From NCBI RefSeq assembly GCF_035083965.1, contig NC_089738.1:19060734-19124733 (forward strand): a stretch of 64,000 bases of DNA. Direction: 5' to 3'. This document shows, one piece after another, positions 9,201 to 17,559 of this stretch. The notes below the pieces were generated by a model. That model did no database searches. It saw nothing but the letters and a program-made list of their open reading frames with translations, and was not told where the DNA came from. Position numbers and translations under genes: made by a program. Each line of letters starts with the position of its first letter. Position 1 is the stretch's first letter. The stretch comes from Branchiostoma lanceolatum. Its lineage: Eukaryota > Chordata > Leptocardii > Amphioxiformes > Branchiostomatidae.

Positions 9201-11609
9201 ACCGGTGGACCCAGGTTAGGGACGTTGATTAGTTAACATAGATACAATTTTTAATGTTTGTTCTTGACCATAACAAAGGCATGCATCTTCATTTGTTTAT
9301 CACGGGTGAACTAGCTGTCTTGTTTTTTTTAAATTTAGTTAACTGTTTACCATCTGGATTTGTGACTCTGTATGATATTTTCTGGAATGAAATATTATAA
9401 AACAACATAAACGCCACTATTAAACGTACATCCACATTCAGCGTACGCCTAGGAGCTTGTGTTAGTGGGGCTATGACTCAAACTCGGACTGTCGTAAACC
9501 TTTCGTGGGACGAGTGGGACAGGGCCCTTAGGAACATACTGTTATTAGCCTCTTCGACCATGAGTCTCACAAAGGTCTCATTGGTGATGATTTGTGGGGA
9601 AAAATCAACCTTTTAATCCAAAGATTGGACAGATTGTTTTTGTCTCACTCTCGTTGGATAACTTCTCCAGATACCAGCGGAACCAACGTTCAACGCGAAC
9701 CGCTGGAGCAGTTCCAACGGATGACGACAGGGGGCGTTTTCGAGGTGCAGGGGGTCCCCAGCGGCGGTGTCCCCACGCGAGACAACCTGCCCCCGTCACG
9801 AGTTGCCGACCTCGCGGTGGCGGGAGTTTCTTACGCTGACGTAAGCGTGACGCTGAGGTGGACAGCGTCAGGTGACGACTTCGACCAGGGAGGCCCAGGT
9901 GTGTTTGACTTTGAAACACGTGCCTTCGTATGTCAAGGCAAATAAGAGACGGATACTCATTACAAACGTTACTCAAGCAACTGGATTAAGTTCTTGAAAA
10001 CGGTCAGACGTTTCAGACATGATCCGCCAAAAGACTTGTCAATTTGCTTGGATAATAAGTAGCTTTTGTACAATTAAGGGTTAATGACCCGCCCCAAGGT
10101 GTATATGGTGTCATAACGCCTGGCCATGTGCTATAACCACCGAATAAAACCACCGAGTGAGCGAAGCGAACGAGTTGGTTTTATGAGGTGGCTATAGCAC
10201 ATGACCAGGCGTTATGACACCATATACACCGAGGAAGAGGCGGGTCATTAACGTTATTATCATATAGCTTATCCAAACTGACGCATATAAGAGTAGACAA
10301 TTTCTGTTTGACGCATAGATCCCTTATACTATTAAGAATGCATTTCAGAATTCACATTTGTCCTTTTTTAACAGAAGATGATGAAGAATATGTACAACTG
10401 TTGCCTGATTTATTTATTTCAACCACACAGGATAGGAGGGTTTGTTTCAGGTCAGTCAGAAAATGTTATCATTGAAGAATCTCCCTGCAACATGACCTCA
10501 GGTAACCTGAATAGAACACACTCAGGTTCTTTGGCCAGCAGGAAATGGAACGCGCGGAACCTTAGATAGAACGTGGTTTCTTTGGCCAACAGCAAATGGA
10601 ACACGCGGAACATTTTTGGGAATTTTAAATTTGTTTTCCCTTTTTCATGTATTCTAAGGAAATTTTTAGGAATTCTAAGACAATAAAGATTTTTTAAACA
10701 AGGTTAAGAAAAAGATTCATCAAATAGATACCCCCTCTACAAAATGCAACGGTTATAAAGATTTTTTAAAGAAGGTTAAGAAAAAGATTCATAAAAAAGA
10801 TACCCCCTCTACAAAATGGAACGGTTGTGTTCTGACATGACGTCATAAGTGGTGTGTTATGGCGTGATAACAGACCACTTATTGTGGGCAATGGAGGCTT
10901 CTGATTGGTCGACGCCATCTACCTATGTGATAATGCAACTTATCTGTTATCACCTGAATGTCTAACCTTCATCGACAAATTGTGAAATGAAGCTTGAGGA
11001 ATGAATCTATTATGCGGCTCCAGGTGTCTTACTAAGAGACGACTGCGGCGTGAAAGATGTCGGTTAGCCTGAGAAATGAATCCACTCCACTTCATAGTTC
11101 ATCGAGAAAATGCTTTTTCTTCTTTGATACATGCCTCTGATATCCTATGCTTTACAGCGCATTATGTTGATCTTCGGCACGGCCGCCATCTTAACCAACT
11201 CGCAGACGACTTTTTCGGGTCAACTCAGGTCAACCAATCACAGCTGCTGCTGGGAAATCTGACGTCACCACCTACCCCAGGTCACGTGCAGACCGTCATC
11301 ATCCGGGTACCTGAGCGGGGAGACAACGTCACGTTCGCCTTCTCACTGCGCATGTGCGATGAGGAGGACAACTGCGGGCCGCCATCCAACACCGTGACGT
11401 CAAACCTCGAGCACATTCCTGGACCAATCACAGTCAACAACACGGTCACGTGGGTCATCGTTGGTTGCGTGGCCGGCGTTGTTGTTTTGGTCGCCATCTT
11501 GGTTTTGTTGTATTTTAAAGTCTGCAGGTTCAAAAAAGAGATCAAACAGGCGAAATCTATCCACCCTGATTCGGCTAAGGACAATCCTTCGTATGTTCCC
11601 ACTGTATAG
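265..11609 (+). CDS. CLCA: Calcium-activated chloride channel regulator (CLCA) family protein, 3' fifteen exons, N-terminus outside window
   Basis: Exons: 265-416, 709-851, 1335-1630, 1853-1943, 2527-2681, 3167-3291, 3525-3624, 4717-4845, 5773-5925, 6376-6600, 6984-7097, 7663-7831, 9047-9214, 9671-9898, 11158-11609. All junctions are AG/GT and keep one frame, giving 899 residues to a TAG stop. Visible order: CLCA N-terminal domain; zinc motif HEWGH with downstream DE (visible residues 104-116); a cysteine-bearing segment; VWA domain with MIDAS DASNS (273-277), GGT (341-343) and TDG (371-373); beta-rich region; fibronectin-III-like segment containing SVTLRWTASGDDFDQG; one membrane helix (about 848-869); a 30-residue basic tail. 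Vertebrate CLCAs are about 900-940 residues, so only some 50-60 are missing upstream. Family members are secreted or membrane-tethered self-cleaving metalloproteases that modulate TMEM16A chloride channels and mucus. The family call is firm; the paralogue is not assigned. Confidence 0.93.
1034..1247. mobile_element. Foldback element with imperfect terminal inverted repeats and hammerhead-like ends
   Basis: The left end (TCGACACAGGTGTTTTACGT, onward to about 1080) is the inverted counterpart of the right end (from TGACAATCACC at about 1195 to TTGTGTCGA near 1247). It lies wholly in the CLCA intron between 851 and 1335. The right end contains GAAACGTC (1207-1214); the left end carries the degenerate hammerhead core annotated separately. 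Confidence 0.6.
1058..1090 (-). ncRNA. Degenerate hammerhead-ribozyme core
   Basis: Read on the minus strand: CTGAGGA (1090-1084), a helix-II-like hairpin with arms GTGAC/GTCAC, then AAAACGGC where a functional core needs GAAACGUH. The conserved G12 is changed, so this copy should be inactive. It is listed because it shares architecture and setting with the better cores elsewhere in the window. Confidence 0.4.
1335..1630 (+). CDS. CLCA: CLCA exon encoding the HExxH metalloprotease motif
   Basis: The exon completes the Gly codon left open at 851 and runs GKTFVHEWGHLRWGLFDEY. It holds the HExxH zinc ligands and the downstream D-E used as third ligand in this family, so the self-cleaving protease centre looks intact. 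It continues through a cysteine-bearing stretch (TGCSAW, SPCRLD, ESECRF) and ends at Gln before the GTGAGT donor. Only three cysteines of the usual amino-terminal set are visible here; others lie in neighbouring exons (GGCGEAG before, SFCHSD after). Exonic GC is far above that of the surrounding introns. Confidence 0.92.
1739..2030 (+). repeat. Simple repeats (GTCT)n and (ATTC)n in CLCA introns
   Basis: A GTCT run lies at about 1739-1766 in the intron before exon 4. Two ATTC runs follow exon 4, at about 1952-1983 and 2010-2030. They account for the His/Ser-Phe-Ile reading frames seen there, which are not coding. Confidence 0.85.
2047..2526 (+). pseudogene. Four decayed tandem copies of CLCA exon 5 and its acceptor
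   Basis: Copies start at 2047, 2163, 2322 and 2437, each after a TTC(C)GTTCAG-type acceptor, and precede the real exon at 2527. The copy at 2047 has TGA in place of the Trp codon after GQSA. The copy at 2163 stays open through the first 35 codons, then runs into intron sequence without a donor. Those at 2322 and 2437 decay sooner. Spacings are 116, 159, 115 and 90 bp. A shared intron stretch (CTATATCGC to CGTCTCGGTTGAGAAAA) separates copies, so the duplicated unit was exon start plus acceptor plus adjoining intron. Confidence 0.8.
2527..2681 (+). CDS. CLCA: CLCA exon encoding the start of the VWA domain
   Basis: This is the intact member of a local series of five exon-like copies. It opens in phase after the split Gly codon from 1943, reads GQSAWDVMTQHPDF, and ends in IVLVLDASNSMR. 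It therefore carries the first MIDAS loop (DxSxS) that binds the divalent metal of the VWA fold. The donor is GTGAGG. It is the only copy that combines an acceptor, an open frame and a donor, so it was chosen over the four upstream copies. Confidence 0.88.
3681..4181. mobile_element. 501-bp non-autonomous DNA transposon (MITE-like) with perfect 40-bp terminal inverted repeats
   Basis: 3681-3720 and 4142-4181 are exact reverse complements over 40 bp, starting TTAGCCTCCTTCGC and ending GCGAAGGAGGCTAA. Both ends are flanked by ACCTAGC (3674-3680 and 4182-4188), a 7-bp target duplication. A second nested inverted repeat (near 4003-4045 against 4094-4140, G-rich against C-rich) lies toward the right end. 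There is no reading frame of note. It sits in the CLCA intron between 3624 and 4717. Confidence 0.85.
5438..5470 (-). ncRNA. Hammerhead-ribozyme core (minimal, Penelope-type)
   Basis: On the minus strand: CTGAAGA (5470-5464), hairpin AGGTGTCTGACAGACACC with 7-bp arms, then GAAACGTC (5445-5438). These are the invariant CUGANGA, helix II, GAAA and the GUC cleavage triplet, with helix III reduced to the self-complementary ACGU. Helix I shows three pairs next to the core (GCU against AGC). It directly follows the GIY-YIG remnant on the same strand. Activity as a monomer is uncertain because helix III is minimal. Confidence 0.6.
5467..5757 (-). mobile_element. Penelope-like (GIY-YIG-type) retroelement coding remnant
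   Basis: The minus-strand frame reads KKSAISDHVARNNCVIDWEG, then VIDREDNRR, RIRWIEEAVWIRK, NRDEGGYKLSHVWDYVL. This block matches, from memory, the C-terminal region of GIY-YIG endonuclease ORFs carried by Penelope-like and related retroelements in fish, cnidarians and amphioxus. Only the C-terminal part remains. A hammerhead core on the same strand (5438-5470) follows it, as expected for the element's terminal repeat. The remnant ends a few bases from the acceptor of the CLCA exon at 5773. The longer minus-strand frame continuing through that exon is an antisense shadow. Confidence 0.6.
6176..6271. mobile_element. Small foldback element with CTCCAAGCAGA termini
   Basis: Inverted arms GATCTCCAAGCAGATCTATC (from 6176) and the reverse complement ending at 6271 enclose a short (TGACAA)n-like centre and a second small arm. 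It lies in the CLCA intron before exon 10. The CTCCAAGCAGA terminal motif recurs in foldbacks at 23457-23590 and 49667-49794. The following stretch (to about 6345, with ACCGAAACGTCGGC) is the end of a second, hammerhead-type foldback. Confidence 0.55.
7092..7160 (+). pseudogene. Decayed copy of the start of CLCA exon 12, abutting exon 11
   Basis: The sequence after the exon-11 donor (7098 onward) continues in frame as VNAVSLIYSSFQLSALRIFA, then TGA at 7158-7160. The true exon 12 at 7663 begins VSAVSLDYSSSQPNALRIFA. The two stretches are near-identical over about 70 bp, including the AGCCCAG/TGCCCAG junction. A local duplication therefore placed an exon-12 start right after exon 11, and read-through would truncate the protein. 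Confidence 0.75.
7463..7496 (-). ncRNA. Hammerhead-ribozyme core in an intronic repeat
   Basis: Minus strand: CTGAAGA (7496-7490), helix II with arms GAGTGA/TCACTC (7489-7471 region), then GAAATGTC (7470-7463). All core positions match CUGANGA...GAAA with a GUC cleavage triplet. Helix I is weak (two clear pairs). It is the end of a dispersed foldback-type repeat in the intron between exons 11 and 12; no opposite end was found. Confidence 0.5.
8051..8391 (+). pseudogene. Three partial copies of the 3' half of CLCA exon 12
   Basis: The end of exon 12 (EKPPDDRVEELKLLDNGA) recurs downstream at about 8051-8085, 8186-8227 and 8338-8391. The last copy is nearly exact (EKPPDGRVEELTLLDNGA) and keeps a GTAGGA donor. 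None of the three has a clear acceptor. The linking sequence (CTTTACTTTACTGTGAG and AACAACTTAAAC blocks) repeats as well, so these are tandem duplications rather than alternative exons. Confidence 0.7.
8830..8989 (+). mobile_element. LINE ORF2 C-terminal fragment with (AAGT)n tail
   Basis: An open stretch 8830-8976 reads GRPRVTYLDNLRSD, ELRRAMADKVLWRKL, SGLVRAGARTK then stop, followed by AAGTAAGTAAGTAAG. This ending (GRPR..YLD, W.....ARTK) is the usual C-terminus of non-LTR reverse transcriptase ORFs, and short tandem tails mark their 3' ends. It is a short 5'-truncated insertion in the CLCA intron between 7831 and 9047. Confidence 0.65.
10080..10252. mobile_element. Foldback (palindromic) element, about 173 bp
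   Basis: GTTAATGACCCGCC (10080-10093) and its reverse complement (10239-10252) bound long inner arms in which GGTGTATATGGTGTCATAACG pairs with the sequence at 10216-10230. The loop is small and reads GTGAGCGAAGCGAACGAG. There is no coding capacity. It sits in the last CLCA intron. Confidence 0.75.
10685..10828 (+). repeat. Direct 72-bp tandem duplication
   Basis: AAGATTTTTTAAA through ATACCCCCTCTACAAAATG is present at 10686 and again at 10758 with few differences. A related shorter duplication (GGTTTCTTTGGCCA...GGAAC) lies just upstream, near 10524 and 10573. Both are in the last CLCA intron. Confidence 0.75.
11158..11609 (+). CDS. CLCA: CLCA last coding exon: C-terminal ectodomain, membrane anchor and cytoplasmic tail
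   Basis: The acceptor TTTACAG joins in phase with 9898, completing Ala and reading AHYVDLRHG, the segment that follows FDQG in the family. Several Asn-glycosylation sequons (NQS, NLT, NVT, NNT) precede a single hydrophobic helix (WVIVGCVAGVVVLVAILVLL) and a tail KVCRFKKEIKQ to SYVPTV. The topology is large extracellular part, one helix, short basic cytoplasmic tail. No exon was needed between 9898 and 11158: phase and homology join directly across a 1.26-kb intron. Confidence 0.9.
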
Positions 11610-11650
11610 TTCAGATTCTGTCTCACTGACTGTTAGAAACTCGTAGGTCC

Positions 11651-11656
11651 ATTAAA
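11651..11656 (+). terminator. Candidate poly(A) signal of the CLCA gene
   Basis: ATTAAA, 42 bp after the stop codon, is the nearest variant poly(A) signal. Spacing is short but possible. No transcript evidence is available. Confidence 0.35.
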
Positions 11657-12439
11657 TGTTTTGCCGTTTCTATAATAATTGCAGCAGAAAATGAATTCAA
11701 CTTGTCGCCATTAACTTGAACTCTGCTTAGAATATTTCTCCAGGCACATTATATATAATATTCTAAGTATTTTACAGGACAGCAACAAAATGTTTTAAAG
11801 ATTTCCAACAATACATCCGATGCTATTAGGATACGGAAACATATCTATCGGTAACTTATCGTTTTTGTTCATCAAACGAGAGAAGATGCTCCTGTTATCA
11901 GTAATTGTCTGCTTCACCTTGATTTATGTTAATTAGGAAGTCACATGATCCTAGCACGTCAAGGGTACGTTCGTGTGCGCTATACTGAAAAGGTGTTTCT
12001 ACATGTACGCGTAATAAAATGTATCATAACAATCATATTTGCTCAAACAGTACGGCAAAACATTCCAAACTAAGACTTTATTTCATAACGCAAAGCGTCA
12101 ATCGAACATATTGTTTTATTTGTTTCTTTGTGGCGGAATTTAGCTAGTTTTTAACTGAAGACGACCCACACGCAAAAAGCAGTTCTTTTTCGCCCGGCCT
12201 CCAAGACCGAACCCTTATTCTTTAGCTTTGCGCAGAGGCGATAACATAGCCGATGAGGTCCAACCGAGGCGTGTTTATTGCTAGTTGAAAACTTTTCCCA
12301 ATACCCCGCCCAAAGGACGTGAAATACCGTCCTAAACGGCAATTTTTGAAAGCTCGAACAGAGCTTCATTTCAAACTAAAGAACAGTTCACATTCGCACA
12401 CGTTGACCAGGCAAGTGGTACTTTTGGTACAGCCCTCAG

Positions 12440-12845
12440 CCAAACTGTAAATCGTAAAAAGCAGCTGCAAAATGATAAAATACATGCTTTAAATTGCAAA
12501 ATATATTTCAGAAAACGGATACTTATGTCGTAGACGCTGAAGTCAAGGAATAAGTTTTGAAAGAACAAAAATGAAGAATTTATATTTCAGCATACCATAC
12601 TCCGTGAGTTGAGTTTTGTTAATCCTTCCTGACCACGTGATGAAGGAAACTTATTTGTTTTGCCGACCTTTTTTATTCCTACGCTCGCAGTGGATGTGAT
12701 CCTTATGATAGATTTCATGATAAATGCAACTTCTTTTGGCATTTTTCTATTCGCACGCTCTCTCATCAGTTTTGGGGTTTCCAGTTCCTGTGATCCATAT
12801 ACTAGTAATTAAATCAGCATGGCCTGACATCAAGCAATGGATAAA
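12440..12845 (+). repeat. Diverged dispersed repeat, copy 1 (partner at 48775-49105)
   Basis: Blocks AAATTGCAAAA, CGGATAC-TATGTC, CCTTCCTGACCACGT, ATTCGCACGCTC, CATCAGTTTTGGGGTT and AATCA(A)CATGGCCT occur in the same order here and at 48775-49105. This copy has an extra internal duplication of the TTTTTATTC...GCTCGC part. There is no reading frame in common, so this is an old interspersed repeat, not a gene. The remaining 11657-12439 stretch shows nothing recognisable. Confidence 0.65.
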
Positions 12846-13218
12846 ATTCAACACTCCTATTTCAGACAAAGCACTGAGAGAGAACAGAGAAAAAACTTGC
12901 ACAAGTGGACTTTGTCAGCTTGGCAGGGAGGTCGGCTATTTCAGGGCTTGAGCGCAACAGACGCTTTCCCCACACTAACTGCTCCCACGTTCGATCAGTG
13001 CTCATGTTCACCTGCTGAGAGACAACAAAACGATTGTCGATCTCCTCAAACGGGAAGTCCTCGGCTTATTAAAAAAAAAAAACAGCCCACTATTTCATAA
13101 CATCGCCATGTTGTAGTGCGTCCAGTAGCTGTTGGTGATATGATATGCTGCACCTGGATGTAATTCATCTGGACGGTACTTGGGGGCTATCAGAATATTT
13201 ATCTGAATAATGTTCTTC

Positions 13219-13322
13219 TAGTCTAGCCTGGAGTCTAGCCCTGTTAGCTTTGCAATTGGCAGGCTAGCGGATCTTAGGGAGCGGGCCAAACCTAACAGGG
13301 CCGGATTCTAGGCTACCGTAGT
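13219..13322. repeat. Imperfect inverted repeat
   Basis: TAGTCTAGCCTGGAGTCTAG, CCCTGTTAG on the left pairs with CTAACAGGG, CTAGGCTA on the right around a 40-bp centre. Likely a small foldback element. Nothing else is recognisable between 12850 and 14380 apart from the (GAAT)n run at 14388-14410. Confidence 0.5.
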
Positions 13323-14542
13323 CTTCTTTAGGGCTTCTTAGTAGCTTAGATGTCATCAATGCCAGCGTGTACGTCTGTAGTTCTAACTTCTAGTTTATTC
13401 AGGCAACATCATTACTGCCTAGAACCTTGTACTTTGTACTTCCTTAACCTTTAAATCGCAACTCAAGTTTAAATTAATACCGGCAAATATGATTTCGCAC
13501 AGAAACTTTGCACACTGTACAACAGCGCCCCCTGCCGAAGTCCCCGGTCGATGTAAAGTCGATGTTCGTGTTTTTTGTGTGTTTCGCCTTCATATGCTCA
13601 ATTTCATGTAAAAAATAAAATGGGCACTGCTCTTATTTCCGGTTACTCTTCAACAAATCAGATGTGAGGTGTTGATGAAAAGATAGATACTAATAAAACG
13701 GCAGTAAAACTATAAACATTTCAAGCCTGTCAGTTTACTAGTACATAAGCCAGCGCCATGACGCGCGATATCGCCACTTCATGCACCTTCTAAAAACACC
13801 GGGGGTACTCGAGGGGGGAGGGGGTGCTCGTGGGAACAGCGGAGGATAATCCCCCACCAGAAAACACGTGTGTTCTCCTGTGTGGTTGAAATATAATATA
13901 CTCGGTGCCGAAACGGCGCAAATATTTGGTAAAAACGCGATTTTAACTTGTGGGTTCGACCCGGTAACGTTCCCGCCAGCCGAGTTAATAAATTTCGGGT
14001 TATCAAAGTTCTGCTGTTGGATTAAAAAGCGGTGTTTTAGACACACGGACCAAAGGTATGTGAATTACGTCACTTACAAACCTTACTAGTCAATAAGCAC
14101 ATTCTTCTATCTTTTACTACATCTTTCCGGACGCGCTGCGTCATTTGGTCCTCAGTTTCACCATGTCAGAAGCTGCTAAATTGTGGCCATGCATACTTTC
14201 CTCCCTTAGAAATCATATACTCACGTAGAAAATACACCATTTTGTAGCTTCAGGTCTGAATTACTGTTATAACAACAAATTAAAACAATGGCGCCGTTAC
14301 GTGTAACAGGCATGCCTCTTTTAAAATCACAAGCAAGAAAAAATTCAAAATGTTCATGACATAACCCGACAGCACAGTATATAATTTGAATGAATGAATG
14401 AATGAATGGTTTTATTGCATAACGATTGTATCCATGACAATGTATGACCAAAAGTTGTTTATCGCCATGTTTTAACATTTTGTTGATAATATAATGGAAT
14501 CGGTGCCACGTGCTTTATTGCCTTTGAAATTGCGAAGACCCT

Positions 14543-14850
14543 CTAAATCTCTTCTTCTGAGATATCGAAATCTAGTGGGTTTTCTACTGAGTTTTCGAGG
14601 GTGTTAAGAATGTAGTCATTGTATTTTTTATAACTTCTGTCTGTTGTTATGTTATTGGTTAATGTCTTAAATTTGTCAAGCCATTCTTTGACAGCATGTT
14701 CGATAAAGTCGTCATGGGGCTCATTACTATCTACAATATCATTTAGAGTTTTGAAGTGAGTCCTCCATTCTTCAGGATTAATCTTCCTTCTGTTTATCAT
14801 TGTCTTCCTGCCTAAGCGATTTGATTTCACTCCAGAATTTGTTGTCTATC
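14543..14850 (-). mobile_element. LINE ORF2 fragment (linker before the reverse transcriptase)
   Basis: The minus-strand frame reads NKFWSEIKSNRLGRK, INPEEWRTHFKTLND and NPLDFDISEEEI. This is the usual join between endonuclease and reverse transcriptase domains in non-LTR elements (NxFW..I, EW..HF..L, LD..IS.EEI). The reverse transcriptase that should follow, toward lower coordinates, is absent. Confidence 0.6.
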
Positions 14851-14898
14851 CCATGAGGTCAGAGGTCAACAAATGGCGTTTTTTTGTTATCATTTCAT

Positions 14899-16041
14899 GA
14901 GGGCCTGCATGGGGGGTAGTGATTACGAATTACGTTAAATTTTCAGAGCTGATTACGAATTACGTTAAATCATGAGGCTTCCCAACCGACTTAAACACTT
15001 AACGTATGATTCAACTATCTAGTTCTACATCAAAATTATTAATTTTTATATTTATTGTGGTGACAATGAATCTGTTGTTGACCACAGTAAACCGTACTAG
15101 TAACTATAATGAGTAGCCGTGACGGCGGCAGGGAATTTCGTAAGGGAGGGGACAGCAAGATCGAGCGCCGAAGGCGCGAGACGTCCGGGAAAATTGTGAA
15201 AATCTTGACCCCCTGCAATGCTATAACCTTGATTTTGAGTGCCAAATTTTGCTGTTACACTAAGCTATGTTTGATGACATATCTATAAGTGAAAAGAATA
15301 TACAAGTGTTTAATGGTATGGTGCGCGACGCCCCGAGTACCGACATATATCGCGCCGGAGCGGCCCGGCGATTGTAGGCGGATCCGAGATGATACCCGGG
15401 AAAATTTTTAAAATCTCGACCCGCTCAAATACATTTTGAGGGGCAATATCTGCACTTATAGTGAAAAGTACACAAGGGTTTCTGCTATCTAGATTGTTTG
15501 CCCTCCTGATATATTTTCGCTGGAGGCGTACATGTAACAATCGCAGGTGTGCCCGAGGGCATGCACCCCGAGAAAATTTTGAAATCTTTACCCTTTGAAA
15601 CGCTATTTCCTGCATTTTTAGGGGCACATTTGGCTGGTAATCTAAGCTATGTTTTATGGCATCTCTTTGATTGAAAAATACACAATGATTCCAGCTTGAT
15701 ATTTGGGGGCGACGCCCTCAGAACATATTCTTTACCAGAGGCGCGACAATACTAAGTGGGTCTAGGCGCATGTTTCACCCTCTGAAATGCTATTTCCTGC
15801 ATTTTGAGGGGCAACTTTGCCGGGAGACTTTGCTGGAAATAAGCCTACGTTTTGCTAGTAGATTACGTTTTACGTTGCATAAAGGTAACTGCCTACGTTT
15901 TACGTAGAATCAAAGTGACCAATTACGCGTTACGGCCAGTGTACTGATTACGAATTACGTTGATTTTGGGTGGCTAATTACGGATTACGAAGTCTAAAAC
16001 GGCCTGATTACGCCTTACGGAAAAGGGGCATGCAGGCCCTC
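14899..16041. mobile_element. 1.14-kb element with GAGGGCCTGCATG termini, 6-bp target duplication and internal repeats
   Basis: Ends are GAGGGCCTGCATG (14899-14911) and CATGCAGGCCCTC (to 16041), flanked on both sides by TTTCAT (14893-14898 and 16042-16047). Subterminal zones at about 14920-14985 and 15855-16020 are packed with ATTACG/TACGTTT words. The middle holds roughly four degenerate repeats of about 200 bp (GGGAAAATTTTNAAAATCT, then CTGCATTTTGAGGGG). No transposase frame is visible, so it is non-autonomous. A 214-bp relative with the same ends and its own 6-bp duplication lies at 55923-56136. Confidence 0.85.
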
Positions 16042-16430
16042 TTTCATTTCAACCCTTTTTCAGTGTAGTAACTCTATGTATGTCTTCGCGAAACCAACAA
16101 ATAGATACTAGTAAATGAATGTGACTATTATGAATCTCTTTACATAATAATAATGGTAAATCAACTGGTTTGAAGGCCCGAGTTCCAGGTGGTATAAAAA
16201 TGAATCATTAAACTCTTTAATCTGTCGTTCTAATGAAAACACAGGGAGTCGGAGATCAACATGGGAGGTCATAGCGCATGCGCTTCAGTCCTTTTCAACA
16301 TGTAACAGAGATGGGCTGTCTTACTATTATGTACAAACAAGCAAACAAACGGGAAAACATAAATCGCTGGTTAGATCGTACTTGCATCCATACGTGCTGT
16401 ATAGATTTGCTCAAAATGGATTTTCCCCCC
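16042..16430. other. Unassigned spacer
   Basis: I see no gene, repeat partner or RNA here. Sequence related to the array units begins near 16430 (GCTGTACAAACCGAGC, repeated near 35775). Confidence 0.4.
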
Positions 16431-17559
16431 ATGTCATTCTTGCTAATTAACCGTCACCTAATCTCCATTCAGGCCCGCTGTACAAACCGAGCTCGAGTTA
16501 TTTTTTGGTTTCTGCCTACAGCGACTTTACGGCACCGGCTTTAAAAACAAAGGCCAAATTAGCCATTTAAATCCCTCTCAAGCAGCGCACATTATCCCGG
16601 GCCCCCCTCCTCCGGTAGTAACAGTTCTCAAGTGTTTACGTGGAACATGTTCATCTCTGTAAACACACCGCTTACAATGCGCATTTCCCCACCCCTTAAT
16701 CACAAGAGTTAATAACACATTGCTCAAGTGTTTACGCCGAAAACGTTCGTTCTTGCTTGATTGATCCTGTTTGGATAGTAACTCAGAGGTCACTCAGAAA
16801 TATGGCGGATTCTGAAAAAAAAGTACAATCGACTCAACTTTATCGGGAATATAAACGTTTAAGACCATCAGGCAGAAACAGGTCTGTCGTAGCGATAGAC
16901 CACTGTGTTCTGCTGCTGCTGGTCAGTTGTCCGTACCTCAAACAATATGAATTTCAAATGAATGAATATGTTTCTGTTCTAGTTCCATTCAAATGTAGCT
17001 CGTCTGACTAAAACGCGACTAGCAAGGGTTGAAATCCGCGTTTTTAATTGAGGTATAATATAATCAAGAAGAAGAAGAGGTGGGCAAGACAGACAAGTGC
17101 TTATTTAACTATCTATTTTAATTTTCTTTCAACATTTCAACATTTCAACGTTACTAACATTTAGACAAAGGTAGAACGACAGCTGTTTCAAGCTACTGCG
17201 GACCGGCGTTGTAGACCGTGGTCACTCTTATTGTAAAAGCATAAAACTGTGCGTGTAGGTAGGGGGGTGGGATTGTTTCGTGGCTACATTGAACCTATAG
17301 ATATCGCGTAAAGCGCGTTTGTCATGGTTGTCATATATGCTTATGTATTTGTAAAGTCTACGGTTTGATATCTCATTGTACGACATTTAAACGGTGGTTC
17401 ATGTCAAGTCACCACACATTTGAGAAGGGCATTTCAAACCGTGTATTGAGAATCATGCCCATGCGGTAGAAGAAGTGTGTGTGTGTCTGTAAGTCCTGTA
17501 GATATCGTACAGAATGAAGGTCATCTCGTATTTGATGAGGACATTTCAAACCGCTTTAC

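Noticed and set aside
10438..10516. Possible extra CLCA exon (GQSENVIIEESPCNMTSG between AG and GT sites)
   Set aside because: The exons ending 9898 and starting 11158 already join in phase and give continuous family similarity, so no exon is needed.
12151..12568. Two adjacent minus-strand frames
   Set aside because: No recognised motif; the second runs into an interspersed repeat that recurs at 48775-49105 without the frame.
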